Positions 9,957 to 19,590 of a stretch of 56,576 nucleotides of DNA are shown here, one piece after another. Position numbers and translations under genes: made by a program. The stretch's first letter is position 1. Each line of letters starts with the position of its first letter. The stretch comes from an uncultured Methylococcaceae bacterium (GTDB taxonomy: Bacteria > Pseudomonadota > Gammaproteobacteria > Methylococcales > Methylomonadaceae), in NCBI GenBank assembly GCA_903908165.1, contig CAIVQX010000190.1, forward strand, positions 1-56,576, written 5' to 3'. The notes under the pieces were generated by a model. The model searched no databases. It was not told the origin of the DNA and saw only the letters and a program-made list of their open reading frames with translations.

Positions 9957-10423
9957 TAGCGATGATAAGGGTGATTATGAAGAATACTCCAAGCACGATA
10001 AAGTTGTTCAGCCACTACGATTCTTACCAGTGGATGCGGAAATGTCAGTTTAGATAAGCTCCAAGACTCTCTTGCCAATTGCTTAGCAGAATCAGCTAAA
10101 CCTTCTGGCCCACCTACCAACAAAGTAATATGCTGCCCACTTTCTAACCAACGCTGCATAGCTTCCGCCAATTCTGGTGTGGTCCAAGGCTTACCAGGTA
10201 TGTCTAAAGTTACAATATGCGTACCCTGAGGAATTGCTGCAAGCATACGTTCGCCCTCGTCTTTTACAATACGAGCAACATCACTGTTCTTGGTACGCTT
10301 ACCCGGAACAATTTCCTTAAGTACCAATTCACATTCTCGCGGCAAACGCTTGGCATATTCATCGTAACCCAACTGAACCCAGCTTGGCATTCGATTTCCT
10401 ACTGAAATTAAATTTATTTGCAT
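9956..10423 (-). CDS. rlmH: RlmH, 23S rRNA pseudouridine-1915 N3-methyltransferase
   Basis: 155 residues from ATG 10423, the same length as E. coli RlmH. It is a SPOUT-class methyltransferase: [19 protein letters not shown], then the cofactor-binding loop LLVGGPEGL and the C-terminal [16 protein letters not shown] and NHPYHR. It methylates pseudouridine 1915 in helix 69 of 23S rRNA on assembled 70S ribosomes. The frame stays open upstream to TTG 10447 and another ATG at 10429, but [16 protein letters not shown] aligns with the E. coli N-terminus, so 10423 is chosen. A terminator separates it from panD upstream. Confidence 0.96.
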   Translation of the reverse strand: MQINLISVGNRMPSWVQLGYDEYAKRLPRECELVLKEIVPGKRTKNSDVARIVKDEGERMLAAIPQGTHIVTLDIPGKPWTTPELAEAMQRWLESGQHITLLVGGPEGLADSAKQLARESWSLSKLTFPHPLVRIVVAEQLYRAWSILHNHPYHR

Positions 10424-10542
10424 GGGCATGCAGGATACAGACAACAAGGCATTGTTGCAATGTGCTTATCTCTATAAAAACATCTATTTAGCCATTTATT
10501 GGAACGAACGGGGATAATCTTTAATTACTTAACCATACCCAT

Positions 10543-10574
10543 AAAAAAACCCGCTAAGCTAAAAAGCTTGCGGG
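10543..10574 (-). terminator. Intrinsic terminator downstream of panD
   Basis: Read on the minus strand, CCCGC then AAGCT pair with AGCTT then GCGGG around a four-base loop, giving 10 base pairs with one bulged base. Seven consecutive T residues follow. It lies just past the panD stop and separates panD from rlmH. Confidence 0.88.
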
Positions 10575-10597
10575 CTTAAGATGATTCATCTATTTAT

Positions 10598-10978
10598 CTA
10601 AGTGAGCTGCACTGGAATCGACGAAGCAGAACGTAACACTTCATTTTTTTCATTAAAATAAACCAAGGTGGGTTTATGTTGCTCTGCTTCTTGTTGATCC
10701 AAAATTGTATAAGCACAGACAATAATAAGATCACCAGGGCAGGCTAAACGAGCAGCAGCACCATTAACTGAAAAAATACCTGACCCCTCTTCTGCACGAA
10801 TTGCATAAGTGGTGAAACGTGCACCATTGTTAATATTATAAATCTGAATTTGCTCGTATTCTTTGATGCCCGACAGGTCAAGAATAGTGCTATCAATTGC
10901 ACAAGATCCCTCGTAACCCAACTCTGAACGCGTCACGGTGGCTCGGTGTAACTTCGCTTTAAGCATCGTAATTTGCAT
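10598..10978 (-). CDS. panD: Aspartate 1-decarboxylase proenzyme
   Basis: 126 residues, the same size as E. coli PanD. The self-cleavage site is visible as Gly24-Ser25 in YEGSCAID; cleavage turns Ser25 into the pyruvoyl cofactor. Other conserved pieces are MLKAKLHRATVT and NNGARFTTYAI. The enzyme makes beta-alanine from aspartate for pantothenate. The gene follows panC with a 160-base gap that shows no terminator, and a strong terminator follows it. It probably belongs to the panB-panC-panD run or has its own promoter in that gap. Confidence 0.98.
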   Translation of the reverse strand: MQITMLKAKLHRATVTRSELGYEGSCAIDSTILDLSGIKEYEQIQIYNINNGARFTTYAIRAEEGSGIFSVNGAAARLACPGDLIIVCAYTILDQQEAEQHKPTLVYFNEKNEVLRSASSIPVQLT

Positions 10979-11138
10979 AATAAAACACTATAAATACATT
11001 TTAAAACCGATCATTATCCATTAATTACTACAATCCATCAACTTTTTAACTATCCAAACGAGTTCAACTTTACCCTTTATAAAACAAAGACATTAGGTCT
11101 CTTGCTTTTTATCTGAACCATGATGAGATAAAGGCGGA

Positions 11139-11981
11139 TTACCTTGAAAAGCAAAGATTATCGATTAACCGCGTTTTTCCTAATTTTGCTGCCACCAATA
11201 AAACTAAATTGACATCTTCTATTGTTGCTTTTTTTAAATCGCTAGCACGACATACAGAAAAATAATCAGGTTGAAAACCAATTTGACTTAGAGATTGCAT
11301 GGCTTTTTTTTCTATATCAGCAAAATTCTCATTTCCCGCTAAAATGGCCTCGCGTGCAATACCCAACGTATAGTAAATCATTGAAGCAACTTTTTTTTCA
11401 TCCTCCGTCAAATACCCATTTCTGGAGCTCATCGCTAAACCACTGGGATCTCTAACTGTATCTACACCTATTATTTCAACAGGTATATTTAGATCGCGAA
11501 CCATCATTTTAATGATCGTCAATTGTTGAAAATCTTTCCGTCCAAATAAAGCAACATTAGGTTGTACTATATTAAATAATTTACATACTACAGTTGCAAC
11601 ACCACTAAAATGTCCTGGTCTAAATGCTCCGCAGTAAGCTTCAGAAAGACCCGCTACCGTAATATTCGTATTGGCTTCTGAACTATACACATCGATAACC
11701 GAAGGCAGAAATAACAAATCCGCACCCTCTTTCTTCAACTTTTCTTGGTCTTCAAGCTCTGTACGCGGATAAGCCTCAAAATCCTCACCGACTCCAAATT
11801 GTGTCGGATTAACAAAAATACTAACAACAACTCGATTAGCATTTTCTTTGGCACGACGTACCAGTTGGAGATGACCTGCGTGCAAATTACCCATGGTGGG
11901 GACAAAAGCTACCGTTTCTCCGGCAGCTTGCCATGTCTTGATGACCTCACGTATATCCGTAATTGTTTTAATTATTTGCAT
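11139..11981 (-). CDS. panC: Pantothenate synthetase (pantoate-beta-alanine ligase)
   Basis: 280 residues (E. coli 283). The nucleotidyl-transferase HxGH signature is H34-A-G-H37 in GNLHAGHLQLV, and the KMSKS-like loop is AMSSRNGYL. It joins pantoate and beta-alanine with ATP through a pantoyl-adenylate intermediate. It starts five bases after the panB stop, so the two are cotranscribed, and panD on the same strand supplies its beta-alanine substrate. Confidence 0.98.
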   Translation of the reverse strand: MQIIKTITDIREVIKTWQAAGETVAFVPTMGNLHAGHLQLVRRAKENANRVVVSIFVNPTQFGVGEDFEAYPRTELEDQEKLKKEGADLLFLPSVIDVYSSEANTNITVAGLSEAYCGAFRPGHFSGVATVVCKLFNIVQPNVALFGRKDFQQLTIIKMMVRDLNIPVEIIGVDTVRDPSGLAMSSRNGYLTEDEKKVASMIYYTLGIAREAILAGNENFADIEKKAMQSLSQIGFQPDYFSVCRASDLKKATIEDVNLVLLVAAKLGKTRLIDNLCFSR

Positions 11982-11986
11982 TTGAC

Positions 11987-12802
11987 TTAAAAACTATGCT
12001 CAGCAGAAGGAAATCGCACCTGTTTAACCGACTGATAATAGCCATCTATGGCAGCTTCTATAGTGTCTGTACCTGCCATAAAGTTTTTAGAAAATCGCGG
12101 GCGTTTATGCACCCCTATATCAAGCATGTCATAAAGCACCAATACTTGTCCGTCACAGTCAATACCCGCGCCGATACCAATAACAGGAATACTAAGCTGA
12201 GTACTTATTTCTTTAGCAAGCTCTGCCGGCACACATTCTAATACCAACATCGCTGCACCTGCCTGCTGCAACTGATAAGCATCGGTCATAATTTGTTTAG
12301 CCTCAGCCGGCTCTTTTCCTTGAAGCTTATAAGTGCCCAACTGGTTGATCATTTGCGGCAACAACCCTAGATGGCCACAAACAGGAATTCCTTGATCAAC
12401 TAAAAAACTAACTATTTCAAAGCGAGGACCTTCCAGTTTTACCATTTGTGCACCACCCACCTGCATTAACTTTGCTGCATTTTTAGCTGCATTAGCAGGT
12501 GTGCTGTAACTCATAAACGGTAAGTCTGCAATAACGAAAGCCCTCTGCCTAGCTTTACTGACACAGCGTGTATGGTAAACCATATCAGTAATAGTTACAG
12601 GAAGTGTTGTATCACAACCTTGAATAACCATTCCTAAAGAATCTCCAACCAGCATCATGTCAACACCCACCTTATCAATTAAAGCACTAAAGCTGGCGTC
12701 ATAAGCAGTCAAACAGGTAATTTTTTCACCGCGCTGCTTCATGGCAGCAAGATCATTAACTGTTAAAAGAGGTTTTACAGGGTTGTTATTCATTGGCTTC
12801 AT
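11987..12802 (-). CDS. panB: 3-methyl-2-oxobutanoate hydroxymethyltransferase
   Basis: 271 residues from ATG 12802 (E. coli 264). Motifs: LTAYDASFSALI, MLVGDSLGMVIQG (metal and ketoacid binding), VKLEG, GIPVCGHLGL and PVIGIGAG. It transfers a hydroxymethyl group from 5,10-methylenetetrahydrofolate to alpha-ketoisovalerate, the first committed step to pantoate. The frame continues upstream to 12844, but that would run 41 bases into folK; ATG 12802 has a GGA nine bases ahead and gives the family's normal N-terminus. ATG 12793 is an alternative. Confidence 0.97.
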   Translation of the reverse strand: MKPMNNNPVKPLLTVNDLAAMKQRGEKITCLTAYDASFSALIDKVGVDMMLVGDSLGMVIQGCDTTLPVTITDMVYHTRCVSKARQRAFVIADLPFMSYSTPANAAKNAAKLMQVGGAQMVKLEGPRFEIVSFLVDQGIPVCGHLGLLPQMINQLGTYKLQGKEPAEAKQIMTDAYQLQQAGAAMLVLECVPAELAKEISTQLSIPVIGIGAGIDCDGQVLVLYDMLDIGVHKRPRFSKNFMAGTDTIEAAIDGYYQSVKQVRFPSAEHSF

Positions 12803-12803
12803 T

Positions 12804-13307
12804 TCAATTAATCCGTTTGAGCCCCGATAATGGGCACTTGGCAATTAGATCGACAATAGAGCCCTTATTTGGAACATATAACTCCGGAGCAATCTCGAAC
12901 AAAGGGCACAAAACAAAAGACCTTTCTTCAATGCCTTTATGAGGAACAATCAAATCAGGCTCATCAATTTCCTGGTCGCCATAGGTCAATATATCCAAAT
13001 CTAATGTTCTGGCCCCCCAACGCTCACCAGTTCTAATACGTCCTTGTATATTCTCAATATGTTGCAAATTACGAAGTAAATCCATGGGTAACAATTTTGT
13101 TACCACACCCATTACGGCATTGACATAATCAGGTTGATCTTGAGGTCCCATAGGTAAACTGTGATATAAACTGGAAAAGGTCATCTCTTGGACACCTTCA
13201 ATTGCAGCAACTGCAATACGCGCTGATTTAATTTGTACAATAGGATCGACAAGGTTACTGCCCAAGCCAATATAAGCAATAACAGGGGGGCTTAATGAGG
13301 TTTGCAT
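12804..13307 (-). CDS. folK: HPPK, 6-hydroxymethyl-7,8-dihydropterin pyrophosphokinase
   Basis: 167 residues (E. coli 159). The HPPK signature RWGARTLDLDILTYGDQ carries the two magnesium-binding aspartates, and PHKGIEERSFVLCPL matches the C-terminal conserved block. It transfers pyrophosphate from ATP to hydroxymethyl-dihydropterin in folate synthesis. The gene lies between pcnB and panB, the same order as in E. coli, and abuts panB. The link makes sense because PanB consumes a folate one-carbon unit. Confidence 0.97.
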   Translation of the reverse strand: MQTSLSPPVIAYIGLGSNLVDPIVQIKSARIAVAAIEGVQEMTFSSLYHSLPMGPQDQPDYVNAVMGVVTKLLPMDLLRNLQHIENIQGRIRTGERWGARTLDLDILTYGDQEIDEPDLIVPHKGIEERSFVLCPLFEIAPELYVPNKGSIVDLIAKCPLSGLKRIN

Positions 13308-13362
13308 AGTTAATCGATATTCATAAAGTTCAAAGCGAAAACAACCACTTCCAATTTATAAT

Positions 13363-14733
13363 CTAAACCTCTTTTTCGGTAGTACTATCTTTGCTCTTTC
13401 CACGATAACTTCTTTTTCGCCCTACTTTGTTACCTGGCGCTTTACGTGGTGGTCTGGTCATTTTTCTTTGTTCATTTTCATCAGCAACCTGATATTTTTC
13501 CCACCACTGAGCGACCTCTAAATCTGCTCCACCCGTCTCTGCGCGCAACAATAGAAAATCATAACCTGCTCTGAATCTGGGATGGGCAAGCAAACGACTG
13601 GGCTTAGAACCCACCCGTATATTAAACTTGGGCTGTAAGCTCCAGACCTCACGCATTGCCATAGTAATATGACGAGGTAATGCCGTACTTTTAATCTGTA
13701 AAGAAATTATTTCGTTAGCTGCTTCTTGATAAGCCATAAACTCTACCATGCCACGAGCCATCATTTCTTGCGCCCGAGTCTTAACTGGTTCCCACAAAAA
13801 AGCAGCAAATAAAAAATAGGCGGTGACAGTCCTACCCTCAGCGATTCTATTGTCAGAATTATCCAAAGCTTTAATCAATAATAACCGCGGAAACCCATCA
13901 TCCTCAACCGACAAAGATCTTTCTGTTGCTGGAAATAATATTTGAAACAGCCCGTAATGTCTCAACATTTCAAATGTTTGCAACCCATAACCGGACAATA
14001 ACAATTTTAATGTCTCATCATAAAGCCGCGCAGAAGGTATACTGGACAATAAATCTGCAACTTTATGCATTGCCGCTTCACAATCCGGATGCAATCTGAA
14101 GCCCAACTTAACCGCAAAACGAACCGCTCGTAGCATCCGCACCGGATCTTCGCGGAACCGAGTTTCAGGGTCACCAATAAGTCTTAACGTGGCGGCTTGA
14201 TGATCAGCCATACCCGATACATAATCCACCACCGAAAAATCTTTTATATTGTAGTAGAGTGCATTGACCGTAAAATCGCGGCGCCAAACATCCTCCTCAA
14301 TAGTGCCATAAACATTATCGCGCAATAAGCGGCCCTCATTATTAAGCACCTGCTTGTCATTTTGAATCTCTGATGCACCTCTGAATGTTGCAACTTCTAT
14401 AACTTCTCTGCCAAAATGCACATGTGCCAAACGGAACCTGCGTCCAATCAACCGACAATTACGAAATACTTTTCTAATTTGTTCTGGATCAGCATTAGTT
14501 ACGACATCAAAATCTTTAGGTTCTCGCCCCAACAATAAATCGCGCACACAACCGCCAACAAGATAAGCACTGAAGCCTTCTTTTTGTAGCTTATAAAGAA
14601 CCTTCAGTGCATTATCACTAATCTGTGAGCGTGAAATATTGTGCTCAGACCGCTTATAAATCCTGACTAGTGCGGCGGTTGGTTCAGCTCTATTTCTAGC
14701 TGGATTAATCAATTTTCTAAAGAAATTTAAAAT
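13363..14733 (-). CDS. pcnB: Poly(A) polymerase I, likely AUU start
   Basis: 456 residues if translation begins at ATT 14733. The class II nucleotidyltransferase core shows LVGGCVRDLLLG and the catalytic aspartates in KDFDVV; RNCRLIGRRFRLAHVHFG is the signature that separates poly(A) polymerase from CCA-adding enzymes. The C-terminus is strongly basic (RPPRKAPGNKVGRKRS), as in E. coli. PcnB adds 3' poly(A) tails that target RNAs for decay. There is no ATG near the N-terminus. The open frame has TTG at 14712 and ATT at 14733; the ATT start adds an N-terminus MLNFFRKLI that matches ANFCRKVL of E. coli PcnB, and AGGG and AGAGG lie just upstream. E. coli pcnB is known to start at AUU. Confidence 0.93.
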   Translation of the reverse strand: MLNFFRKLINPARNRAEPTAALVRIYKRSEHNISRSQISDNALKVLYKLQKEGFSAYLVGGCVRDLLLGREPKDFDVVTNADPEQIRKVFRNCRLIGRRFRLAHVHFGREVIEVATFRGASEIQNDKQVLNNEGRLLRDNVYGTIEEDVWRRDFTVNALYYNIKDFSVVDYVSGMADHQAATLRLIGDPETRFREDPVRMLRAVRFAVKLGFRLHPDCEAAMHKVADLLSSIPSARLYDETLKLLLSGYGLQTFEMLRHYGLFQILFPATERSLSVEDDGFPRLLLIKALDNSDNRIAEGRTVTAYFLFAAFLWEPVKTRAQEMMARGMVEFMAYQEAANEIISLQIKSTALPRHITMAMREVWSLQPKFNIRVGSKPSRLLAHPRFRAGYDFLLLRAETGGADLEVAQWWEKYQVADENEQRKMTRPPRKAPGNKVGRKRSYRGKSKDSTTEKEV

Positions 14734-14811
14734 GGCCTCTAACCCTATTTGTCGTTATTTATGGCAATCATACCATTTGCTTCATTCTATCCTAAAATCA
14801 ATCTTCTTTTT

Positions 14812-14841
14812 TTTACATTACCCTTTCGATTATAGTAAAAT
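14812..14841 (+). promoter_or_regulatory. Candidate sigma-70 promoter for the 59-residue ORF and RDD gene
   Basis: TTTACA at 14812-14817 and TAAAAT at 14836-14841 are separated by 18 bases, five of six matches to each consensus hexamer. It points toward the small membrane ORF about 110 bases downstream and lies in the divergent gap opposite pcnB. Confidence 0.5.
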
Positions 14842-14950
14842 CACAATGCTGGTTTTTACAAGCGCTCATTGTAAATTTAAGTGGATATAAAGATCAGGCA
14901 ACCATTTTTAAACATTCGCACTAAAATTTTACGTAATTAACGGGATTGTT

Positions 14951-15130
14951 ATGTTCAAAAAGATTCTTAATGGCTTCATTGACCATCCTATATTGACCAG
15001 CATCTTTGTAGCAGATTTTGGCATTCTTCTGTTCCATAGACCCCCCTTTTTCTTTTCCCTAATAATGCTGGGATCACTAATGGGCATGTGTATGTATTTT
15101 GGTCAAAAATTAGCTTTATTTAAAGTTTAA
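14951..15130 (+). CDS. Small membrane protein of unknown function (59 residues)
   Basis: A 59-codon frame from ATG to TAA, not recognised as a known family. It begins MFKKILNGFIDHPILTS, followed by a hydrophobic region (about residues 14-29), a PPFFF break and a second hydrophobic stretch (about 33-50), so one or two membrane segments are likely. GGGA lies five bases before the ATG as a weak ribosome site. The TAA is followed directly by the TTG start of the RDD gene, which suggests coupled translation. Support for it being real: a candidate promoter upstream, the tight junction, and a protein-like N-terminus. It could still be chance. Confidence 0.55.
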   Translation: MFKKILNGFIDHPILTSIFVADFGILLFHRPPFFFSLIMLGSLMGMCMYFGQKLALFKV

Positions 15131-15598
15131 TTGTCTTCAAAAACAAAAGAACCGTTAAAATCAGGTTGCGACATAGCGTTGGCACCTGGTTTTTTTCGTC
15201 GTTTAGGGGCACAATTGTATGATGCCTTCCTTTTGATAGCACTTTTAATCTTTGCCAATGCTCTTTTATATCTATTCGCTACTGACGAATCAATAAGATA
15301 TCATCAATCACTTCACCGTAGCTACTTAGTCGCTGTTAGTTTTATATTTTACGGTTGGTTCTGGACGCATGGCGGACAGACACTAGGTCTTCGTGCATGG
15401 AAAATAAAAGTTTTGACTCTTGATCAAAAACCGATAAGCTGGAAGCAGTCTTTATTGCGGTTTATAACAGCTATCATTTCTTGGGCTGGACTGGGCTTAG
15501 GGTTCGCATGGATTTTAATCGATAAAAAACGTTATAGCTGGCATGACCACCTTTCAAAAACGGCTTTGTTTTGTGATAAGTTCCAGAAAAAAAACTGA
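15131..15598 (+). CDS. RDD-family membrane protein
   Basis: 155 residues. The RDD domain is recognisable from GFFRRLGAQLYDAFLLIALL at the N-terminus, a central GQTLGLRAWKIKV motif and the C-terminal RYSWHDHLSKTAL. Three hydrophobic segments (about 31-50, 67-82 and 110-132) imply an integral membrane protein. No ATG is available near the start; TTG at 15131, touching the stop of the preceding 59-residue ORF, is the likely initiation codon. RDD proteins have no settled general function; some are linked to ion transport. I infer membrane location only. Confidence 0.82.
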   Translation: MSSKTKEPLKSGCDIALAPGFFRRLGAQLYDAFLLIALLIFANALLYLFATDESIRYHQSLHRSYLVAVSFIFYGWFWTHGGQTLGLRAWKIKVLTLDQKPISWKQSLLRFITAIISWAGLGLGFAWILIDKKRYSWHDHLSKTALFCDKFQKKN

Positions 15599-15696
15599 TG
15601 TAACATCATTATCCTAATTTAAAGCTAATCAAGACAGTTTTTACTTGTTTTACACCGCTCACAATTACCGTAATAACCACATAAAAAATCGCCTAC

Positions 15697-17739
15697 ATGA
15701 ATAACCCATTATTATCCAATAACACCAATCTGCCTTTATTTTCAGAAATAAAAACTGAACACATTGAGCCCGCTATTACACAGCTATTGGAAGAAGCTCG
15801 TGCTGTTGTTGAACAGCATCTTAAGGCGACAACAAAATATACATGGGGAAACTTGATTGAACCGCTGGAAAATGTAGCCGATAATCTAAATAAAGCGTGG
15901 TCTCCAATCAGTCATATGAATTCGGTAGTCAATACCGACGAACTTCGCTCTGCCTATAACGCCTGCTTACCAAAACTCAGTGCTTATTCCACTGAGATGG
16001 GACAAAACGTAGGGTTATTTAATGCTTATAAAGTTATTGCAGATAGCACTGAATTTGAAACATTAGACAATGCCCAAAAAAAAATCATACAAAATGCACT
16101 ACGTGATTTTAGATTATCAGGTGTTGATCTGGATGATGAAAAAAAACAACGCTATAAAGATATTAGCCAAGAACTTTCGCGCCTTGCTAGCAACTATGAA
16201 GAAAACCTCATGGATGCCACTAATGCTTGGAGCAAAGTCATAAGAAATGAACAAGACCTAGCCGGACTGCCTGCTTCTGCAATGGCCCAAGCTAAACAAA
16301 CAGCAGAAAGCCAAGGCCAGGATGGTTGGATGATAACCCTGCAATTCCCTTCTTACCAAGCCGTTATGACTTACGCAGATGACAGGGAATTACGTCGTGA
16401 ACATTATGAAGCATATAGCACTCGCGCCTCGGATCAAGCGTCAGGTAATGAACAGTGGGACAACAGCCTCCTTATGGAAGAAATTTTAGCGCTTCGTCAT
16501 GAAAAGGCCCAATTATTAGGCTTCAAAAATTATGCCGAGTTATCTTTGGCTACTAAAATGGCAAAACAACCCGACGAGGTTATTAATTTTCTGGAAGATT
16601 TAGCCGATAAATCGTGGCGTCAAGCCCGCAAAGATTTTGCAGACCTACAAAGTTTTGCAAAGCAATATTACGGCATTAATAACCTTCAATCTTGGGATTT
16701 AACTTATTATTCTGAGAAAATGCGCCAGCATTTCTACCAATTATCTCAAGAAGAAGTTAAAGCCTATTTTCCCATTACCCGTGTCTTACTGGGATTATTT
16801 GCCGTAGTTGAAAAACTATATGGTTTACAAATATCTGAAATTAGTGACTTTGACAGTTGGCATCCTGACGTACGCTTTTTTGAAATACATGATGAATTCG
16901 GTGTGTTACGTGGCAAATTTTATTTTGATTTATATGCGCGCTCAAAAAAACGTGGTGGAGCGTGGATGGACGACTGTATTGGACGCAAAAAATATAACAA
17001 TCACATTCAAACACCCGTTGCTTATCTAACTTGTAACTTTACTCCACCAACAGGTCCTGAGCCTTCTCTACTAACGCATGACGATGTGACTACTCTGTTC
17101 CATGAATTTGGTCATGGTCTCCAACACATGCTTACTAAAGTTGATCACTTAGGCGTTTCGGGTATTAATGGGGTTGAATGGGATGCAGTCGAATTACCCA
17201 GTCAATTCATGGAAAATTGGTGCTGGGAGCACGAGGCGCTGGCATTAATGTCAGGGCATTATCAAACAGGCGAACCATTGCCAGAAGCCCTATTTAATAA
17301 AATGTTAGCCGCAAAAAACTTTCAAGCAGGCATGATGACCCTAAGACAACTTGAGTTTAGTCTTTTCGATTTTAGAATACACAAAGATTATGATCCTGAA
17401 AAAGGTGCTCGCATCTACCCCATTTTGGAACAAGTCAGAGCCCAAGTTGCCGTGGTTAATCCTCCCAAATTTAACCGCTTTGCCCACAGCTTCTCACATA
17501 TCTTTGCAGGTGGCTATGCCGCCGGGTATTACAGCTATAAATGGGCAGAAGTACTCTCCAGTGATGCTTTCTCATTATTTGAAGAAAAAGGTATTTTTGA
17601 CAAGGAATCCGGTAAATTATTTTTAACCACTATTCTTGAAACAGGCGGTAGTGAAGATGCAATGGCCTTATTTATCAAGTTTCGTGGACGCAAACCAACT
17701 ATTGATGCCTTACTCAAACATAATGGCATAGCTGCATGA
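15697..17739 (+). CDS. prlC: Oligopeptidase A (M3 family)
   Basis: 680 residues, identical in length to E. coli OpdA/PrlC. The zinc motif HEFGH is at residues 469-473 ([14 protein letters not shown]), with further conserved blocks [20 protein letters not shown] near the C-terminus and [18 protein letters not shown] before the active site. It is a cytoplasmic metallopeptidase that degrades short peptides, including cleaved signal peptides. The stop overlaps the ubiD ATG (ATGA). Confidence 0.97.
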   Translation: MNNPLLSNNTNLPLFSEIKTEHIEPAITQLLEEARAVVEQHLKATTKYTWGNLIEPLENVADNLNKAWSPISHMNSVVNTDELRSAYNACLPKLSAYSTEMGQNVGLFNAYKVIADSTEFETLDNAQKKIIQNALRDFRLSGVDLDDEKKQRYKDISQELSRLASNYEENLMDATNAWSKVIRNEQDLAGLPASAMAQAKQTAESQGQDGWMITLQFPSYQAVMTYADDRELRREHYEAYSTRASDQASGNEQWDNSLLMEEILALRHEKAQLLGFKNYAELSLATKMAKQPDEVINFLEDLADKSWRQARKDFADLQSFAKQYYGINNLQSWDLTYYSEKMRQHFYQLSQEEVKAYFPITRVLLGLFAVVEKLYGLQISEISDFDSWHPDVRFFEIHDEFGVLRGKFYFDLYARSKKRGGAWMDDCIGRKKYNNHIQTPVAYLTCNFTPPTGPEPSLLTHDDVTTLFHEFGHGLQHMLTKVDHLGVSGINGVEWDAVELPSQFMENWCWEHEALALMSGHYQTGEPLPEALFNKMLAAKNFQAGMMTLRQLEFSLFDFRIHKDYDPEKGARIYPILEQVRAQVAVVNPPKFNRFAHSFSHIFAGGYAAGYYSYKWAEVLSSDAFSLFEEKGIFDKESGKLFLTTILETGGSEDAMALFIKFRGRKPTIDALLKHNGIAA

Positions 17740-19196
17740 AATATAAAGATCTCCGTGATTTTATCAAACAACTAGAAATTCAAGGTGAACTGAAACGAAT
17801 CACAATTCCAGTCGACCCCTACCTAGAAATGACGGAAATTTGTGACCGCACTTTAAAACAAGCTGGTCCTGCCCTTCTATTCGAAAATCCGACTGGCTAT
17901 AACATTCCAGTATTGGGCAATCTGTTTGGCACTCCCCGACGAGTAGCAATGGGTATGGGCGCAGAATCAGTCACTGAATTACGTGGCATTGGTGAATTAT
18001 TAGCCACTCTAAAAGAACCAGAACCACCTAAAGGCATGAAAGATGCGTGGGAAAAGTTGCCTTTATACAAGCAAGTTTTAAATATGGCACCTAAACTAGT
18101 ATCCTCACCGCCTTGCCAAGAACTGGTTAGGGAAGGCGATGAAATTGATTTGAGTGTTTACCCTATTCAAACTTGCTGGCCGGAAGATGCCGCACCTTTA
18201 ATTACTTGGCCACTAGTCATTACCAAAGGGCCACACAAACATAGGCAAAATTTAGGTATTTATCGACTGCAAGTTATTGCCAAAAACAAAGTCATTATGC
18301 GCTGGCTAGCGCATCGAGGAGGCGCATTAGACTTTAAAGAATTCCAAGCCGCCAATCCTGGCCAACCTTTTCCAGTTTCAGTAGCCTTAGGCGCGGATCC
18401 TGCAACAATACTTGCTGCCGTTACACCGATACCAGACTCTCTATCTGAATACGCTTTTGCTGGTTTATTACGCGGCAGTAAAACCGAAGTTGCCACATCC
18501 CTTATGAATGATCTACAAGTTCCCGCCAGTGCAGAAATAGTTCTCGAGGGCTTTATTTATCCAGATGAGTTTGCCCCTGAGGGCCCTTATGGCGATCATA
18601 CTGGCTATTATAATGAAGTTGCTGAGTTCCCAGTTTTTACTATCGAACGAATTACCCAACGCCAAGCACCCATTTATCACAGCACTTTTACGGGCAAACC
18701 ACCCGATGAACCGGCTATTTTGGGCGTTGCCTTAAACGAAGTATTTGTCCCTATTTTACAGAAACAATTCCCAGAAATAATTGATTTTTACCTGCCTCCA
18801 GAAGGTTGCTCTTACCGAATGGCAGTTATCAGCATGAAAAAACAATATGCCGGCCACGCAAAACGAGTCATGTTAGGCACTTGGTCATTTTTACGGCAAT
18901 TTATGTACACCAAGTTTGTCATCGTAGTAGATGACGACATTAACGTCCGAAACTGGCAAGATGTTATCTGGGCAATGACCACTCGCATGGACCCCGCAAG
19001 AGATTTAACCATACTGGAAAACACGCCTATTGATTATCTAGATTTTGCGTCACCTGTTTCTGGATTAGGCTCCAAAGTAGGTTTTGATGCGACCAATAAA
19101 TGGCCAGGAGAAACTAACCGAGAGTGGGGTAGGACAATCGTTATGTCACCACATATCATCAAAAAAGTAGATGATATGTGGGATTCTTTATTTTAA
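17736..19196 (+). CDS. ubiD: UbiD, 3-octaprenyl-4-hydroxybenzoate decarboxylase
   Basis: 486 residues (E. coli 497). Conserved blocks include [26 protein letters not shown] and [10 protein letters not shown]. The family uses prenylated FMN, supplied by UbiX, to decarboxylate the ubiquinone ring precursor at the inner membrane. No ubiX lies in the window. The gene is translationally coupled to prlC and ends ten bases from a convergent DUF2147-like gene, leaving no room for a separate terminator. Confidence 0.97.
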   Translation: MKYKDLRDFIKQLEIQGELKRITIPVDPYLEMTEICDRTLKQAGPALLFENPTGYNIPVLGNLFGTPRRVAMGMGAESVTELRGIGELLATLKEPEPPKGMKDAWEKLPLYKQVLNMAPKLVSSPPCQELVREGDEIDLSVYPIQTCWPEDAAPLITWPLVITKGPHKHRQNLGIYRLQVIAKNKVIMRWLAHRGGALDFKEFQAANPGQPFPVSVALGADPATILAAVTPIPDSLSEYAFAGLLRGSKTEVATSLMNDLQVPASAEIVLEGFIYPDEFAPEGPYGDHTGYYNEVAEFPVFTIERITQRQAPIYHSTFTGKPPDEPAILGVALNEVFVPILQKQFPEIIDFYLPPEGCSYRMAVISMKKQYAGHAKRVMLGTWSFLRQFMYTKFVIVVDDDINVRNWQDVIWAMTTRMDPARDLTILENTPIDYLDFASPVSGLGSKVGFDATNKWPGETNREWGRTIVMSPHIIKKVDDMWDSLF

Positions 19197-19206
19197 CTAA
19201 TGGCTT

Positions 19207-19551
19207 TTATATTTCTTTCGTCCAAATAACCGTTTTAGAAAACAACCCCTTGCTTGCCACAATTTTAAGTTGATTACCTTCTAAATAAAGTTCGCAATCC
19301 GCTGTTACGTCTTTCTTGGGGTTGTATATAGCCGATAACCATTTACCATCAGAAAAATTAATATCTTTCAAAATTACTATTTTTTTCTTTTCTGCTTCTC
19401 CTACAAATCCTGCAGCGGATTTGCTAATAACAATTACATCGCCCTCTTCGGTTTTCCATTTTCCAGAAAAGTCATCAGTTTCCCCTTGAGCAAAAGCAGC
19501 GGCACTTAATAAAACTGCAAAAAAAATAGAAAATACCTTTTTATAAATCAT
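19207..19551 (-). CDS. Small secreted protein, DUF2147-like
   Basis: 114 residues. A signal peptide (basic MIYKKV, then a hydrophobic core ending AAAFA-QG) predicts cleavage after about residue 21, so the mature protein is periplasmic or secreted. FSGKWKTEEGDVIVI, a central AIYNPKKD and the C-terminal KTVIWTKEI fit the DUF2147 beta-barrel pattern, although it is shorter than many members. The function is unknown. It starts 39 bases after the hemY stop on the same strand and may be the last gene of the hem operon. Confidence 0.7.
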   Translation of the reverse strand: MIYKKVFSIFFAVLLSAAAFAQGETDDFSGKWKTEEGDVIVISKSAAGFVGEAEKKKIVILKDINFSDGKWLSAIYNPKKDVTADCELYLEGNQLKIVASKGLFSKTVIWTKEI

Positions 19552-19590
19552 AATGTTTTATCCAATTTAACTAAAAAATAAAATTAAAAA

